64,000 nucleotides of DNA from Prevotella sp. P6B1 (GTDB lineage: Bacteria > Bacteroidota > Bacteroidia > Bacteroidales > Bacteroidaceae). A model generated the notes under the pieces. It ran no database searches, was not told where the DNA came from, and saw only the letters and a program-made list of their open reading frames with translations. Below, piece after piece: positions 1-10,101 of this stretch. How positions within the stretch are numbered: position 1 is the first letter of the stretch; every line of letters begins with the position of its first letter. The stretch is from positions 1 to 64,000 of the forward strand of contig NZ_JNKF01000011.1 in the NCBI RefSeq assembly GCF_000702825.1, given 5' to 3'. Both the position numbers and the translations under genes were made by a program.

Positions 1-3000
1 ACCGGAGAAAAGCTGAACGGCTCAGATGAAAAATATCCGTCGATGGTATTTGAGTACCTGACAGGTTACGGTACAGCGACCCTGATTAAGGTCAACGCTC
101 CCGTTCCAGATGACAAGACGATATCAATTCCAGAGAAGATAACAATCGATAATGGTGAGTATACCGTGACCGCCGTAGGCGAGAATGTATTCAAGGATAA
201 TGGAGATAAGTCAAAGATTGAGAAGCTTGTACTTTCTGATGCCATTACCAGTATCGGTGACAATGCATTCCAGGGTCTTAGTGGTCTTCAGACAGTTACA
301 TTCTCTTCAAATTCGAAACTCTCTACAATTGGCGCGAGTGCTTTCAGTGGTTTATCTAAGTTGGAGGAGCTTCATCTGCCATCAGGTGTTGAGACTATCG
401 GCACGAGTGCTTTCCAGAGCTGTAGTAGTCTGAAGAAGGTATGGCTTCCTGCTAACCTGACTGAGATCGGCAAGCAGGCCTTCGACGGCTGCAGCAAGCT
501 GACCCATGTAAGTATCGATGCTATGACGCTTCCAAGTACATCGAGTGAGTTTGTTCCAGAGAACAGCAGTGCGTTGCTGTTTGTTCCTGCGGGCAAGCGT
601 GGTGATTATGAAGGCAAGACGGGCTGGCAGTACTTTGCCAAGGTATATGAGGGCCATTTCGTAAATGAGTTCACTCCGTCAACTTCGGAATACAAGGATA
701 TGACCTTTATCTGCATCGAGAACGGAGCAGGTGAGGATAAGACTCGAAGCGCCATTCTGACGAAGTCAAAGACCAGTAGTGAGGATGTTGTTATTCCTTC
801 ATCTGTAACCTTGGATGATGTGAGCTACGCTGTGACAGAGATCGACAAGTCCGCCTTCAGCAGTAGCAGCAACCTGAAGAATATCACTATTCCAGAGTAT
901 GTTGAATCGATTGGTAAGGAAGCCTTTGCAAGCTGTACAAGTTTGACAAATATTTCATGCAAAGTCTCTGATCCTGCCCAGATGTTTATCGGAGATAATG
1001 CGTTTCCTGAAATGTCAATGGCTCTTTATGTGCCATATTCTGTTTATGATAAATATGAATTTGATTATCCGCATAACTGGACTCGCTTCAAGATGCATAA
1101 GGGCCTGCGAAAAGAGATAAAGAATCCGGATAATGGTTTGACTTATGAATATGCAGAAGATGAGCATTATGCAACACTGATTAAGGCTGAAGTTTTAAAA
1201 ACTACTGTAGAAATCGATGACCATGTCGATGGTAAGAATGTGACGACTATTGCTAAGGATGCCTTTAGTAGTGCTTATAGTGCTGAAAATAAGAAAATCA
1301 CCAAACTGATTATTCCTGACTTAGTTGAATTCATTAAAGAAGATGCATTCAGTAGTTGTACAGAACTGGAAGAACTATGGTTGCCAAAGACGCTTACCGA
1401 AATTGGTACGGGTGCATTTGTCAATAGTAAGAAAATAAAGACTATTCATAGTGACCTAATTGTAGTAAATGATATGCTGCCAGAACTGAAGGAGAATGTA
1501 TTTCCAGCTTCTTTTGACACGAAGATCGAGATATTTATTCCAGAAGGTACAAAGGAGAAGTATCAGAATCAGACTGGTTGGTCAGCTTATGCGGATTGCT
1601 ACATTCAGGGAGAAAGAAAGAATGCTCCTGCGGAAGGTGAATATAATACGTTGACTTTCGATTTCCTGACAGGTGAATATACAGCCACGTTGACTAATGT
1701 TACAGAACTCAAGGTTGATGAGGAAGGCCTATTCGTGATTCCCGATCAGGTATATTATAATAGCAAGCCTTACACCATAGAGGCGATTGGTAGCAACGTC
1801 TTCAAGAATGTTGATAAATCGAAGATTAAGAAGTTGAAACTTCAGAATGGTGTTAAAACGATTAATGAAAATGCATTCGAAGGCTTAAGCGCTTTGCAGA
1901 AAGTATGGCTTCCTGCATCGTTGACATCTATTGGTGAAAAGGCATTCACTGGTTGTACGAACATTACTCATATTTGTAGCGATGTCGCTTCTCCATTGCC
2001 TGTTAACGAGAATGTTTTCTCACTCAAAGTTAACAATACAGCCACGCTGTTTGTTCCAGTAGGGGAGAAGATGAACTATACAGGTGGTTGGATAAGCAAA
2101 ATCGCAAACATTGTTGAGGGAGAGTATGAGACAGATATTCCAGGTGATATGACTTTCGCTTGCTATAAAGTGAAGAATGAGCGAGTAGAGGGGCAGCCTG
2201 AGACTTACACGCATTCGGCCATCCTCACGAAAGCAGCTACAAGCATTACTGAGGCGCTGATAAAAGAAACTGTCACAGACCAGGATGAGACGTATACAGT
2301 TCTCTCAATCGGAAAGAATGCGTTCCAGAATTGTAAAAACTTGGCTAATTTGGAGTTGCCTTCAAGTCTGATCGGCATAGGTGATAATGCCTTTGCTGGA
2401 TGTGGTGCTATCAAAGAGATTGTTTCTGATATTGAAGGAAAGGATCTGTTCAAGATTTCAGAGAATGTATTCGATGCCCAAACCTATATAGCTGCTCAGG
2501 TGAATATTCCGGCAAAGAGCATTGAAGTTTATAAGACTCAGAATGAAGAACAATATGGCGCTTGGTACAAATTTGGTAAATATGAGGAAGGCAAATGGGA
2601 AGAGGTAATTAAGGATTACGGCTATAGTCTGAGATTCCGCTATCACACGGTTCAGAAGACTATTGCAAAAGTGATTGAGATTATTTCTCCAAGTAAAAAC
2701 CCGAACAAGCTCATTATTCCTAACACTTTCAAACTGGATGAAGCAGATGAGGATAGTTATAGTGTAACTGAGATTGCTCTGACATCAGATACTCATTTTG
2801 ATAGAGCTGCTGTTGATACCTTATATATATCAGATGGTATCAAGACAATCGCAGCCGGAGCATTTAAGGACTGTACTAATCTGTCAGAGCTCAAGTTGCC
2901 ATCTAAGTTGGAGACGATTGGAGCCAATGCTTTCCAGAATTGTGAAAATCTGCAGAAGATATGGTTGCCGGCATCGCTTAAAACGATTGGCAGCAAGGCT

Positions 3001-6000
3001 TTCAACGGTTGTAAATTGACACGAGTATGTACTGAGACTACACTCACTATCAATAAGGATGTGTTCTCACAGTATAGTGCCTTCCTGTTTGTTCCTACTG
3101 GTACATCGGTTAAGGGTGTAACTGGTTGGGGAGATTTCGCCAGAGTATATGATGGTTATTATATGGGTGAGACAACGCCAAATAATGACAAGACCTATAT
3201 CTATCTGAAGCAGAAGAATAATGATAGAACTGCTGTATTATTAGCATCGAACACCAGTGAGCCGATTCCGAACTATATCACGTTTGATAAGGCGCAGTAT
3301 AAGGTAACTATCATTGGTGAGTCGGCATTCAGTGGCAAGGGACTAAATCTGGAGGATTGGAGAGAATTGCCCGAAAGCATTGTGAAGATAGAGAAGAATG
3401 CGTTTAAGAATAGCGGATTGAAGGAATTTAAGTTGCCATCAAATCTGACGACGATAGGTGATGGTGCCTTTAGCGGAAATAGAAATCTGTCAGTCCTGAC
3501 GCTATCGGACAAGCTGAAGACTATCGGTGACGATGCCTTTAACGGCTGTAGCGCTCTGAAGCAGATTGCACTTCCGCAAACGCTGACGTCTATTGGTGCA
3601 AGGGCCTTTGCTGGTAATACGAATCTGGAGAAGTTGGTTCTTCCTAATGGCATCAATGAAATTAAAGAAAAAGCATTCCAGAACTGTAGAGCTCTTACAC
3701 AGATGGAATTGCCAGCATCTCTGACAACAATCGGTGATAATATCTTCGATGGTTGTAGCAATCTGACTGCCGTTATCAGTAAGGTTGAGAACGACGAGGT
3801 GGTTAGTGGTTCAACGCAATCCGTCGCTCAGGCAATATTGTTTGTTCCTGAAGATAGTAATCTATCTAAATATGATGGATGGACTTTCTCACATAAAGTA
3901 AAAGGTGATAGAAAATTAGGTAATGCTAATGGTTTATATTATGCTTATTCTACAGGGGACAATAAGGCTATCCTGATTGGAGTTGACACAGAACTTACAG
4001 GTGGTGACATCAATATCCCAAGTACTATTACTCTGGATGGGAACCGGTGTGATGTGGTTGCCATCGAAAGGGATGTCTTCGTAGAAAAAACTGACATCAA
4101 GAGTGTGGTTATTGCTGAGAATGTCACGACCATCGGTGCCAATGCCTTCAAGGGCTGTACTAACCTGAGAAAACTGGAACTGCCATCTACGTTGAAGTCG
4201 ATTGGCGAGAAAGCCTTTGATGGTTGTGACAACATTGCAGAAGTTGTGAGCCATAATAGGGATAATGATTTTATCCAAAACAATAAACTCTCTCTGCCGA
4301 ATGCGACTGTTTACGTTCCTGAAAATACTCAGGACTTGTACGAGCAGGCCGGATGGGAGTGTGCCCATATCTATGCGGGAAGTAGAGTTGAACTGGAATG
4401 GCAAGGTTTGCGTTTCGCTTGCCTGACAGAAGTCCAAGAGGCTATCTTGGTAGATGCAACAGATACAACGGCACTCGCAAAGGCCTGGGAGGATGGAGAG
4501 ATTCTTATCCCAGATTCAATCGCGATGGGAGAGGATGAAACTCTGACGTATTACCATGTAGTTGCTATCGCAAGTAAAGCCTTCAGTGGTAACACTGAGG
4601 TGAAGTTGGTAGAACTGCCGGCAACACTGACGGCTATTGATCCTACAGCATTCGAAGGCTGCACCAATCTGGCAGAGGTAGTCAGCAAAATTGATTCTAC
4701 TGAAATCATCAACAGTATTGCACTGTCGTTGCCTGACGCTATCTTATATGTACCCGATCGTGCAAAGTACGTGGATACTGAATGGAAGTTCGCACAGATC
4801 TTTGTTGGCGAGAGAGTGAAAGCTGAACAAGATGGTATGTCGTTTATCTGTGCAACTGGCGATCAAACAGCTGTCTTGATTAAAGGCTCGGCTGACCAGT
4901 TGGGTAATGATTTGACCATACCTGGAGCTATTACTATTAAGATAGGTGAGGACAAGGATGCCAAGGACTTGGAGTGTAAGGTAACCGCTATCGCTGCAAA
5001 TGCCTTCCAAGGCTGTAGCAACCTGAATCAGATATGGCTGCCTGCTACCCTGAAGAATATTGGTGAGAAGGCCTTCGATGGATGTAATGCCATCGCTTAT
5101 ATCTGTAGTACAGGCGATACGCCACTACCGATTAATAAGAATGTGTTCTCTGCTTATACAGCGACACTGTATGTGCCTGATGGTGCATTAAGCCGTTATG
5201 AGCAGAATGATGTTTGGAAGCTATTCCCTGTAAGAAGAGAGGGATACTTCGAAGGTGCTACAACACAAAATGGCTTGGCATTCGACTGTCTGACTGTTGG
5301 TGAAGATGAGAAAGTTGCCATCCTGACAAAGGCTGGGAATGAAGCCATCATTGAGATTCCTGCAACAATATTGTTGGAAGGTGATACCACGGTCTATCAA
5401 ATGCGTACCATCTGCCAGAATGCATTCAAGAACAGTAAGAAGCTGGAGAAGATTATATTCCCCGAAAGCTTGAGAATGATTGAGGAGAAGGCCTTCGATC
5501 AGTGCTCGAAGCTGACTGTTATCACCAGTAGGGTGAAGAAGGAAGACTTGTTTGCCTTTAATAAGAATGTATTCCCAGAGTCCATCTATAGTACAGCAAC
5601 GGTATATGTGCCTTATGATAAGGATGGCTTGACACTGGCTGAGTATCGGAATAAGTGGAATTATTTCGGTCGAAATAACTGGGCTCAGGGTGAAAAGAAG
5701 ACTGGAACTGTGGGTGGTATGACTTACGATTACTTAGTAGGCGTTGGTACGGCTACCTTGACAGGATCTTCGGTTAATACGGCTGAGGTGACTATCGATG
5801 GTACGGTTAAGATTGATGGTGAAACCTATATTGTGACGACAATCGCAGAGTCGGCATTCAAGAATAACCCCAATAAGGCTAAGATGACGAAGCTCAAGAT
5901 TGCCGAAAATATCACCACCATCGGTGCCAATGCTTTCCAGGGTTGCAGTAACCTGAAGATGGTATGGCTGCCTGCTAAGCTGAGCTCTATTGATGCAAAG

Positions 6001-7689
6001 GCCTTCGATGGCTGTAATAACATCACACATGTGTCGAGCAGCATCGAGAATCCTGTTGCTAATGACGCTGATAGGTTCCCACAAACTGCTACATTATTTG
6101 TACCGAAGGGTAAGAAAGCTAATTATAATAAGAGTGGCTGGAACAACTTCGCATACGTGGCAGAGGGTGAATTGGTTGACGTCTGCACAGTGGCTGACGT
6201 GACTTACGACTGCTTCAAGATAGATAATCAGAAGAAGGCTATCCTGAGAAAGTACGCTGCTTCGTCGAATGATGTGGTGATTCCTGCTTCGGTTGCACTA
6301 GGTAGCGACGCTTATACTGTTGCCATTATTGGTAAGTCGGCCTTTGCGGGCAAGACCGCTATCACCAGTCTGGTTATTCCTGCTGGGGTAGAGACCATTG
6401 ATGCTGATGTATTCAGCGCTTGCAGCAAGCTGGTATGGATACAGAGTAAGATTGAGAATCCTATTGATATCCTGAACAAGAATGTATTCGCCATTAACAC
6501 GCCCATACTGTTTATCCCATCGGCTAAGGCGGAGGCATATCGTGCGAAGGGCTGGAACTTCCTGAATATCTATGTAGGAGAAAAGAAGGAACAGACCATC
6601 GATGGCTGGACTTATATCTACTCTACAGGCGACAAGAAGGCCATCTTGACTAAGGCTGGCAGTGTTGGCAAGAGCCTGACAGTCAGTGGAACATTCAAGA
6701 TCGGTAAGGGTGAATATACTGTAACAGCGATTGCAGAGTCGGTATTTAAAGGTAAGACGATTATTGAGGAACTGACTATCTCAGAAAATATTGAGAATAT
6801 TGGTGCTAAGGCTTTCCAGAATTGTAGTAACTTAGAGAAGGTTGAGTTCCCATCAACGCTGAAGCTGATTGGTGATGAAGCCTTTGATGGATGTACACAT
6901 CTGGTATCTGTTACCTGTAAGAGTCTGACGCCTGCTGTTATCGGTAGCGATGCGTTCCCATCGCCAGACATTACCATTAATGTTCCAAAGGATGTAGTGA
7001 CCACCTATAAGAATGATACGGCTTGGGGTGAGTTTACGACAATCCTCGGTATTGTAGCGTCTATCTCGGATGAAACGGATGATGGTAACATCGCTGACTA
7101 TGTCGATACGACACCTGACGGTGAAGATACTGAGCATACCATGGCTATCGTTGATGGTTCTGACGTGAAAGGTGAATTCGAAATACCTGAAAAGGTGGAA
7201 ATGAATGGTGAGGACTACACGGTAACGAAGATTGCTGCAAGCACATTCGAAGACAATACAGAATTGACCGATATCACTATCCCGAGTACGATTGAGTCTA
7301 TCGGTGAGTCGGCCTTCGCAGGATGTACAAACCTGAAGTCGATAACGGTTTACTGGACAGTACCTCTCGACTTGTCATCGGCTGCAGCTCGTGACATGCT
7401 GACAAGAACTGTAGGTAGCTCTGTATTCGAAGGTGTTGACAAGAGTACCTGTGTACTCTATGTTCCTGCCGGTTGTGTGGAAAAGTATAGAAACGCACCT
7501 GTTTGGGGTGACTTCCAGAACATCCTGCCAATTGGAACAACAGCTATCAATGGTATCGTCATTTCAGAAGGTACACCATTCGACGTTTACGATATGCAGG
7601 GACGTAAGGTGAAGTCGAAAGTAACCACACTGAAAGGACTGCCATCGGGTGTTTACATCGTGAACGGAAAGAAGTTCATGGTAAAGTAA
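1..7689 (+). CDS. BspA-like giant leucine-rich-repeat surface protein (5' end outside window)
   Basis: The reading frame is open from base 1, so the true N-terminus and any signal peptide lie to the left; 2562 residues are visible. The protein is built of LRR_5 (BspA/Treponema pallidum type) repeats of about 23 residues with the recurring core IGxxAFxxCxxL. I count about 15 modules, each a run of LRRs followed by a strand of the form LFVPxGxxxxY and an aromatic GW. The last 35 residues (DVYDMQGRKVKSK, then LPSGVYIVNGKK) resemble the type A C-terminal sorting signal of the Bacteroidota type IX secretion system. Family members are cell-surface or secreted proteins that bind host proteins or other cells; this role is inferred. 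A strong hairpin terminator follows. Repeat-rich composition makes it prone to recombination and assembly error. Confidence 0.9.
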   Translation, partial: TGEKLNGSDEKYPSMVFEYLTGYGTATLIKVNAPVPDDKTISIPEKITIDNGEYTVTAVGENVFKDNGDKSKIEKLVLSDAITSIGDNAFQGLSGLQTVTFSSNSKLSTIGASAFSGLSKLEELHLPSGVETIGTSAFQSCSSLKKVWLPANLTEIGKQAFDGCSKLTHVSIDAMTLPSTSSEFVPENSSALLFVPAGKRGDYEGKTGWQYFAKVYEGHFVNEFTPSTSEYKDMTFICIENGAGEDKTRSAILTKSKTSSEDVVIPSSVTLDDVSYAVTEIDKSAFSSSSNLKNITIPEYVESIGKEAFASCTSLTNISCKVSDPAQMFIGDNAFPEMSMALYVPYSVYDKYEFDYPHNWTRFKMHKGLRKEIKNPDNGLTYEYAEDEHYATLIKAEVLKTTVEIDDHVDGKNVTTIAKDAFSSAYSAENKKITKLIIPDLVEFIKEDAFSSCTELEELWLPKTLTEIGTGAFVNSKKIKTIHSDLIVVNDMLPELKENVFPASFDTKIEIFIPEGTKEKYQNQTGWSAYADCYIQGERKNAPAEGEYNTLTFDFLTGEYTATLTNVTELKVDEEGLFVIPDQVYYNSKPYTIEAIGSNVFKNVDKSKIKKLKLQNGVKTINENAFEGLSALQKVWLPASLTSIGEKAFTGCTNITHICSDVASPLPVNENVFSLKVNNTATLFVPVGEKMNYTGGWISKIANIVEGEYETDIPGDMTFACYKVKNERVEGQPETYTHSAILTKAATSITEALIKETVTDQDETYTVLSIGKNAFQNCKNLANLELPSSLIGIGDNAFAGCGAIKEIVSDIEGKDLFKISENVFDAQTYIAAQVNIPAKSIEVYKTQNEEQYGAWYKFGKYEEGKWEEVIKDYGYSLRFRYHTVQKTIAKVIEIISPSKNPNKLIIPNTFKLDEADEDSYSVTEIALTSDTHFDRAAVDTLYISDGIKTIAAGAFKDCTNLSELKLPSKLETIGANAFQNCENLQKIWLPASLKTIGSKAFNGCKLTRVCTETTLTINKDVFSQYSAFLFVPTGTSVKGVTGWGDFARVYDGYYMGETTPNNDKTYIYLKQKNNDRTAVLLASNTSEPIPNYITFDKAQYKVTIIGESAFSGKGLNLEDWRELPESIVKIEKNAFKNSGLKEFKLPSNLTTIGDGAFSGNRNLSVLTLSDKLKTIGDDAFNGCSALKQIALPQTLTSIGARAFAGNTNLEKLVLPNGINEIKEKAFQNCRALTQMELPASLTTIGDNIFDGCSNLTAVISKVENDEVVSGSTQSVAQAILFVPEDSNLSKYDGWTFSHKVKGDRKLGNANGLYYAYSTGDNKAILIGVDTELTGGDINIPSTITLDGNRCDVVAIERDVFVEKTDIKSVVIAENVTTIGANAFKGCTNLRKLELPSTLKSIGEKAFDGCDNIAEVVSHNRDNDFIQNNKLSLPNATVYVPENTQDLYEQAGWECAHIYAGSRVELEWQGLRFACLTEVQEAILVDATDTTALAKAWEDGEILIPDSIAMGEDETLTYYHVVAIASKAFSGNTEVKLVELPATLTAIDPTAFEGCTNLAEVVSKIDSTEIINSIALSLPDAILYVPDRAKYVDTEWKFAQIFVGERVKAEQDGMSFICATGDQTAVLIKGSADQLGNDLTIPGAITIKIGEDKDAKDLECKVTAIAANAFQGCSNLNQIWLPATLKNIGEKAFDGCNAIAYICSTGDTPLPINKNVFSAYTATLYVPDGALSRYEQNDVWKLFPVRREGYFEGATTQNGLAFDCLTVGEDEKVAILTKAGNEAIIEIPATILLEGDTTVYQMRTICQNAFKNSKKLEKIIFPESLRMIEEKAFDQCSKLTVITSRVKKEDLFAFNKNVFPESIYSTATVYVPYDKDGLTLAEYRNKWNYFGRNNWAQGEKKTGTVGGMTYDYLVGVGTATLTGSSVNTAEVTIDGTVKIDGETYIVTTIAESAFKNNPNKAKMTKLKIAENITTIGANAFQGCSNLKMVWLPAKLSSIDAKAFDGCNNITHVSSSIENPVANDADRFPQTATLFVPKGKKANYNKSGWNNFAYVAEGELVDVCTVADVTYDCFKIDNQKKAILRKYAASSNDVVIPASVALGSDAYTVAIIGKSAFAGKTAITSLVIPAGVETIDADVFSACSKLVWIQSKIENPIDILNKNVFAINTPILFIPSAKAEAYRAKGWNFLNIYVGEKKEQTIDGWTYIYSTGDKKAILTKAGSVGKSLTVSGTFKIGKGEYTVTAIAESVFKGKTIIEELTISENIENIGAKAFQNCSNLEKVEFPSTLKLIGDEAFDGCTHLVSVTCKSLTPAVIGSDAFPSPDITINVPKDVVTTYKNDTAWGEFTTILGIVASISDETDDGNIADYVDTTPDGEDTEHTMAIVDGSDVKGEFEIPEKVEMNGEDYTVTKIAASTFEDNTELTDITIPSTIESIGESAFAGCTNLKSITVYWTVPLDLSSAAARDMLTRTVGSSVFEGVDKSTCVLYVPAGCVEKYRNAPVWGDFQNILPIGTTAINGIVISEGTPFDVYDMQGRKVKSKVTTLKGLPSGVYIVNGKKFMVK

Positions 7690-7694
7690 GCAAC

Positions 7695-7734
7695 AAAAAA
7701 ATCATGGAGACCAACCAGTCTCCATGATTTTTTT
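7695..7734. terminator. Bidirectional intrinsic terminator between the BspA-like and BACON genes
   Basis: A perfect 11-bp stem (ATCATGGAGAC, 7701-7711, with 7718-7728) has a 6-base loop and is flanked by an A run on the left and a T run on the right. It can therefore stop transcription from both convergent genes. Confidence 0.9.
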
Positions 7735-7746
7735 ATGTTCTGTTTG

Positions 7747-9801
7747 TTAGATGTTGGGCTTCTCGTAAATGGCCTCCTTTGTATATTCTGTATTATTATA
7801 TACAAAGGTGATAATACATTTGACTGGCAGGTGAAAACTTGATCCAGGTTCTAATGTCGTTCCTAAAATACGATAATTACCAGCAGTAACCTCTTGTTCC
7901 TCCTCTTTGATCGTTGACTCGTTACCAATCTCACCGTCGGCACTGCCAAAAAGCTGTAGTCTCTTTAACTTGACTGTTACAGGACTATTATTGGTGAATT
8001 TCCATGTAAGCCTGCTGCCCTGCTTGACCAGATTGCCGTCAAAGATGGCGGTTCCTCCACTTTTTACGCTCACCATGTCTGTTATCTCACATACCTTTAC
8101 CTTGCACTTAGCGACATGCTTGCCATCGGCTGTCTTGACAGTAATCGTTGCATTTCCTTTGCTGATACCCTTTACGGTGCCGTTGTTGACTGTAGCAATG
8201 GCAGGTTTGTCCGTACTCCATTGAATATCCTGTTTGGTCAGGTTCTTCACGGTCACTTTCTTCTCTTTACCAATCAGTACTTCAATGTTGTTGGTCTCGA
8301 AGTAGAAGGTGTTGTTCTGCTTAATGGTAACAGAAGCACTATAATCCAGCTTATCATTAGAGATGGTGACAGAACCTTCTCTATCAGTGCCCTCGCCAAG
8401 TGGTGCAATGGTTAGCTGATGCTCATGAGAGGCAAGTCCACGGGTTGTGGCAACCTCTTGGATCCAGTCCTTATACTCGTCGGGAATGGTCAACTGGTAG
8501 TCTGTGTTTGCATTGACGGTAAGCGTAATCGTACCGCCAAGTTCGTCGATCTTGAATTCCTTGGTAGGTATTTCGATTCCCTTCTTGGCTTCTTGAGTAA
8601 TCGTCACTATTTCGGATGCATTGCTATTTTTATCATATAACTTGATATTGGCTGTTCGGGCATCGTAGGTCTTATTCTCATCAATCGACAGGCTGAGTAG
8701 TCTGCTTGTTACACCACGTGATTTATTGGAACGCTGCTTGACCCATGAAGCGCCTTGGAAGTCGATGTTATAATCGAAATTACTCTTCACCTCAATATCA
8801 AGATCCTGCTTTTGGCTATCAACGGTATATTCAGAAGTGTTTAAGGTGATGATGGGGCCTAATGAGTGCTGGTTAACTACAACTTCATCATACACAGTGC
8901 TGTTGTTGTCGAAGAATTTAATCTTAGCTGTGCGCTCATTGTAATCATCATTTTGGGTAACCTTGAATTTCAGTTGGTGCGACGACATGCCACGTGTTGC
9001 ACTTATATCTTCCTTCAGCCATTCTACATCGGGCATCTGTATGCTGAAATCAAAGTTACTGCTGATGTCAACAGTAAAGTCCTGTTCAGCTCCAGTGAGA
9101 TTGAGTTCATTTTCCGACAATACTAACTTGCCTTCACCAGCCTGGTAGATAGTCACCACTTCTTCCTCATTTCCGGCATGAAAGTATATCTTACCTTCGC
9201 GCTTATCGTATTCTTCACTGGGGTCGATGGAAAAGGATAAGATAGACTGGTCTAATAAACCACGCGTGCCATTTTCCCTCGGATGTATCCAGTCTTTATA
9301 GTTTTCTGGGATTGTATAAGTGTAATCCTTGGAGTGGTTTACCTCTACATTGATGATAGCGCCATCATTTGCTACCTTAAAGACGTCGGTGGTTAACGTG
9401 ATGGCTTCAAGGCGCTTTTGGGTTACTCTGATGTTGCGGATGGTATCGCCACAAACGAACTGGACAATCACACTACGGTCTTCGTATGTAGGGTTGTCAG
9501 TGACTGTAAACTTGACCTTTTTACTACCAGAACTACCTTCGGTTGGACTGATGGTGAGCCACCGTGTTCCATTTTGGGTACTTGCAATATTCATCGACCA
9601 CTTCAAGTTGGCACTGAAGGACATCTCAATTTCACTGGCTTCAAAACCGAAGTTCATGGTATTCTTAAAGTAATCAACTGCACCTTTAGGGATCTCGACT
9701 TCTGATTTAATATTCCCTTCGGGCATTTTTATACAAGACACTTGGCTCATGCTGCATAATGCAAATGCAATACTAATCTTAATTAAATAGCCTTTCTTCA
9801 T
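7747..9801 (-). CDS. BACON-domain lipoprotein with a C-terminal Ig-like (Big_2) domain
   Basis: 684 residues. The N-terminus is a lipoprotein-type signal with candidate acylated Cys23 (SQVSC), so outer-membrane or surface anchoring is likely. Five BACON-like domains of about 90 residues follow, each ending in a strand such as IRVTQK, VTIYQ, VVVNQ, VTITQ or VTIKQ. A Big_2 Ig-like domain comes next (about 505-575; WSTDKPAIATV, then GKATITV-type strands), then about 100 residues I do not recognise. BACON domains are common in Bacteroidota surface proteins linked to glycan or mucin binding; the ligand here is unknown. The start is supported by a promoter just upstream (9830-9861). The gene is convergent with the BspA-like gene and divergent from the LruC lipoprotein. 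Confidence 0.85.
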   Translation of the reverse strand: MKKGYLIKISIAFALCSMSQVSCIKMPEGNIKSEVEIPKGAVDYFKNTMNFGFEASEIEMSFSANLKWSMNIASTQNGTRWLTISPTEGSSGSKKVKFTVTDNPTYEDRSVIVQFVCGDTIRNIRVTQKRLEAITLTTDVFKVANDGAIINVEVNHSKDYTYTIPENYKDWIHPRENGTRGLLDQSILSFSIDPSEEYDKREGKIYFHAGNEEEVVTIYQAGEGKLVLSENELNLTGAEQDFTVDISSNFDFSIQMPDVEWLKEDISATRGMSSHQLKFKVTQNDDYNERTAKIKFFDNNSTVYDEVVVNQHSLGPIITLNTSEYTVDSQKQDLDIEVKSNFDYNIDFQGASWVKQRSNKSRGVTSRLLSLSIDENKTYDARTANIKLYDKNSNASEIVTITQEAKKGIEIPTKEFKIDELGGTITLTVNANTDYQLTIPDEYKDWIQEVATTRGLASHEHQLTIAPLGEGTDREGSVTISNDKLDYSASVTIKQNNTFYFETNNIEVLIGKEKKVTVKNLTKQDIQWSTDKPAIATVNNGTVKGISKGNATITVKTADGKHVAKCKVKVCEITDMVSVKSGGTAIFDGNLVKQGSRLTWKFTNNSPVTVKLKRLQLFGSADGEIGNESTIKEEEQEVTAGNYRILGTTLEPGSSFHLPVKCIITFVYNNTEYTKEAIYEKPNI

Positions 9802-9829
9802 TTATTACTGGTTTTATTATTCGTGCGTG

Positions 9830-9861
9830 CAAATTTAGGTATTTTTTTCCTTAAGTCCAAA
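9830..9861 (-). promoter_or_regulatory. Bacteroidota-type promoter of the BACON lipoprotein gene
   Basis: The -7 element TAAATTTG (9837-9830, minus strand) and -33 box TTTG (9861-9858) are separated by 20 bases, which is the expected spacing. The ATG follows about 28 bases downstream. The rest of the 300-base gap from 9802 to 10101 is AT-rich, with the divergent promoter near its right end and nothing else I can name. Confidence 0.7.
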
Positions 9862-10054
9862 TTATATCATCAAAAAAGCGCTGAAATTCATATTTATCAC
9901 CTATATTTTTCTTATGAACTATTGTAGTTGTATGTTGCTCATGATGCGTTTGTAGGTCGAAATAGCATGAATAATCTTAATAACTGACTATTGTAATAAA
10001 TGTTAAAGGTAGAAGATTAATAGGAGATTTTTTCGTATTTGACTAAAAAATGCG

Positions 10055-10062
10055 TATCTTTG
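10055..10062 (+). promoter_or_regulatory. -7 element for the LruC lipoprotein gene
   Basis: TATCTTTG matches TAnnTTTG exactly and lies 39 bases before the chosen ATG. No good TTTG is present at the usual -33 spacing; a T-rich tract lies there instead. Confidence 0.6.
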
Positions 10063-10101
10063 CAGCACAAAACAATAAGAATCGATTTAATTTTGACGCG
10101 T

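Noticed and set aside
3273..3761. Antisense reading frames within the BspA-like gene
   Set aside because: Several long minus-strand frames repeat with the modules; they mirror the LRR codon pattern and have no start signals or family resemblance.
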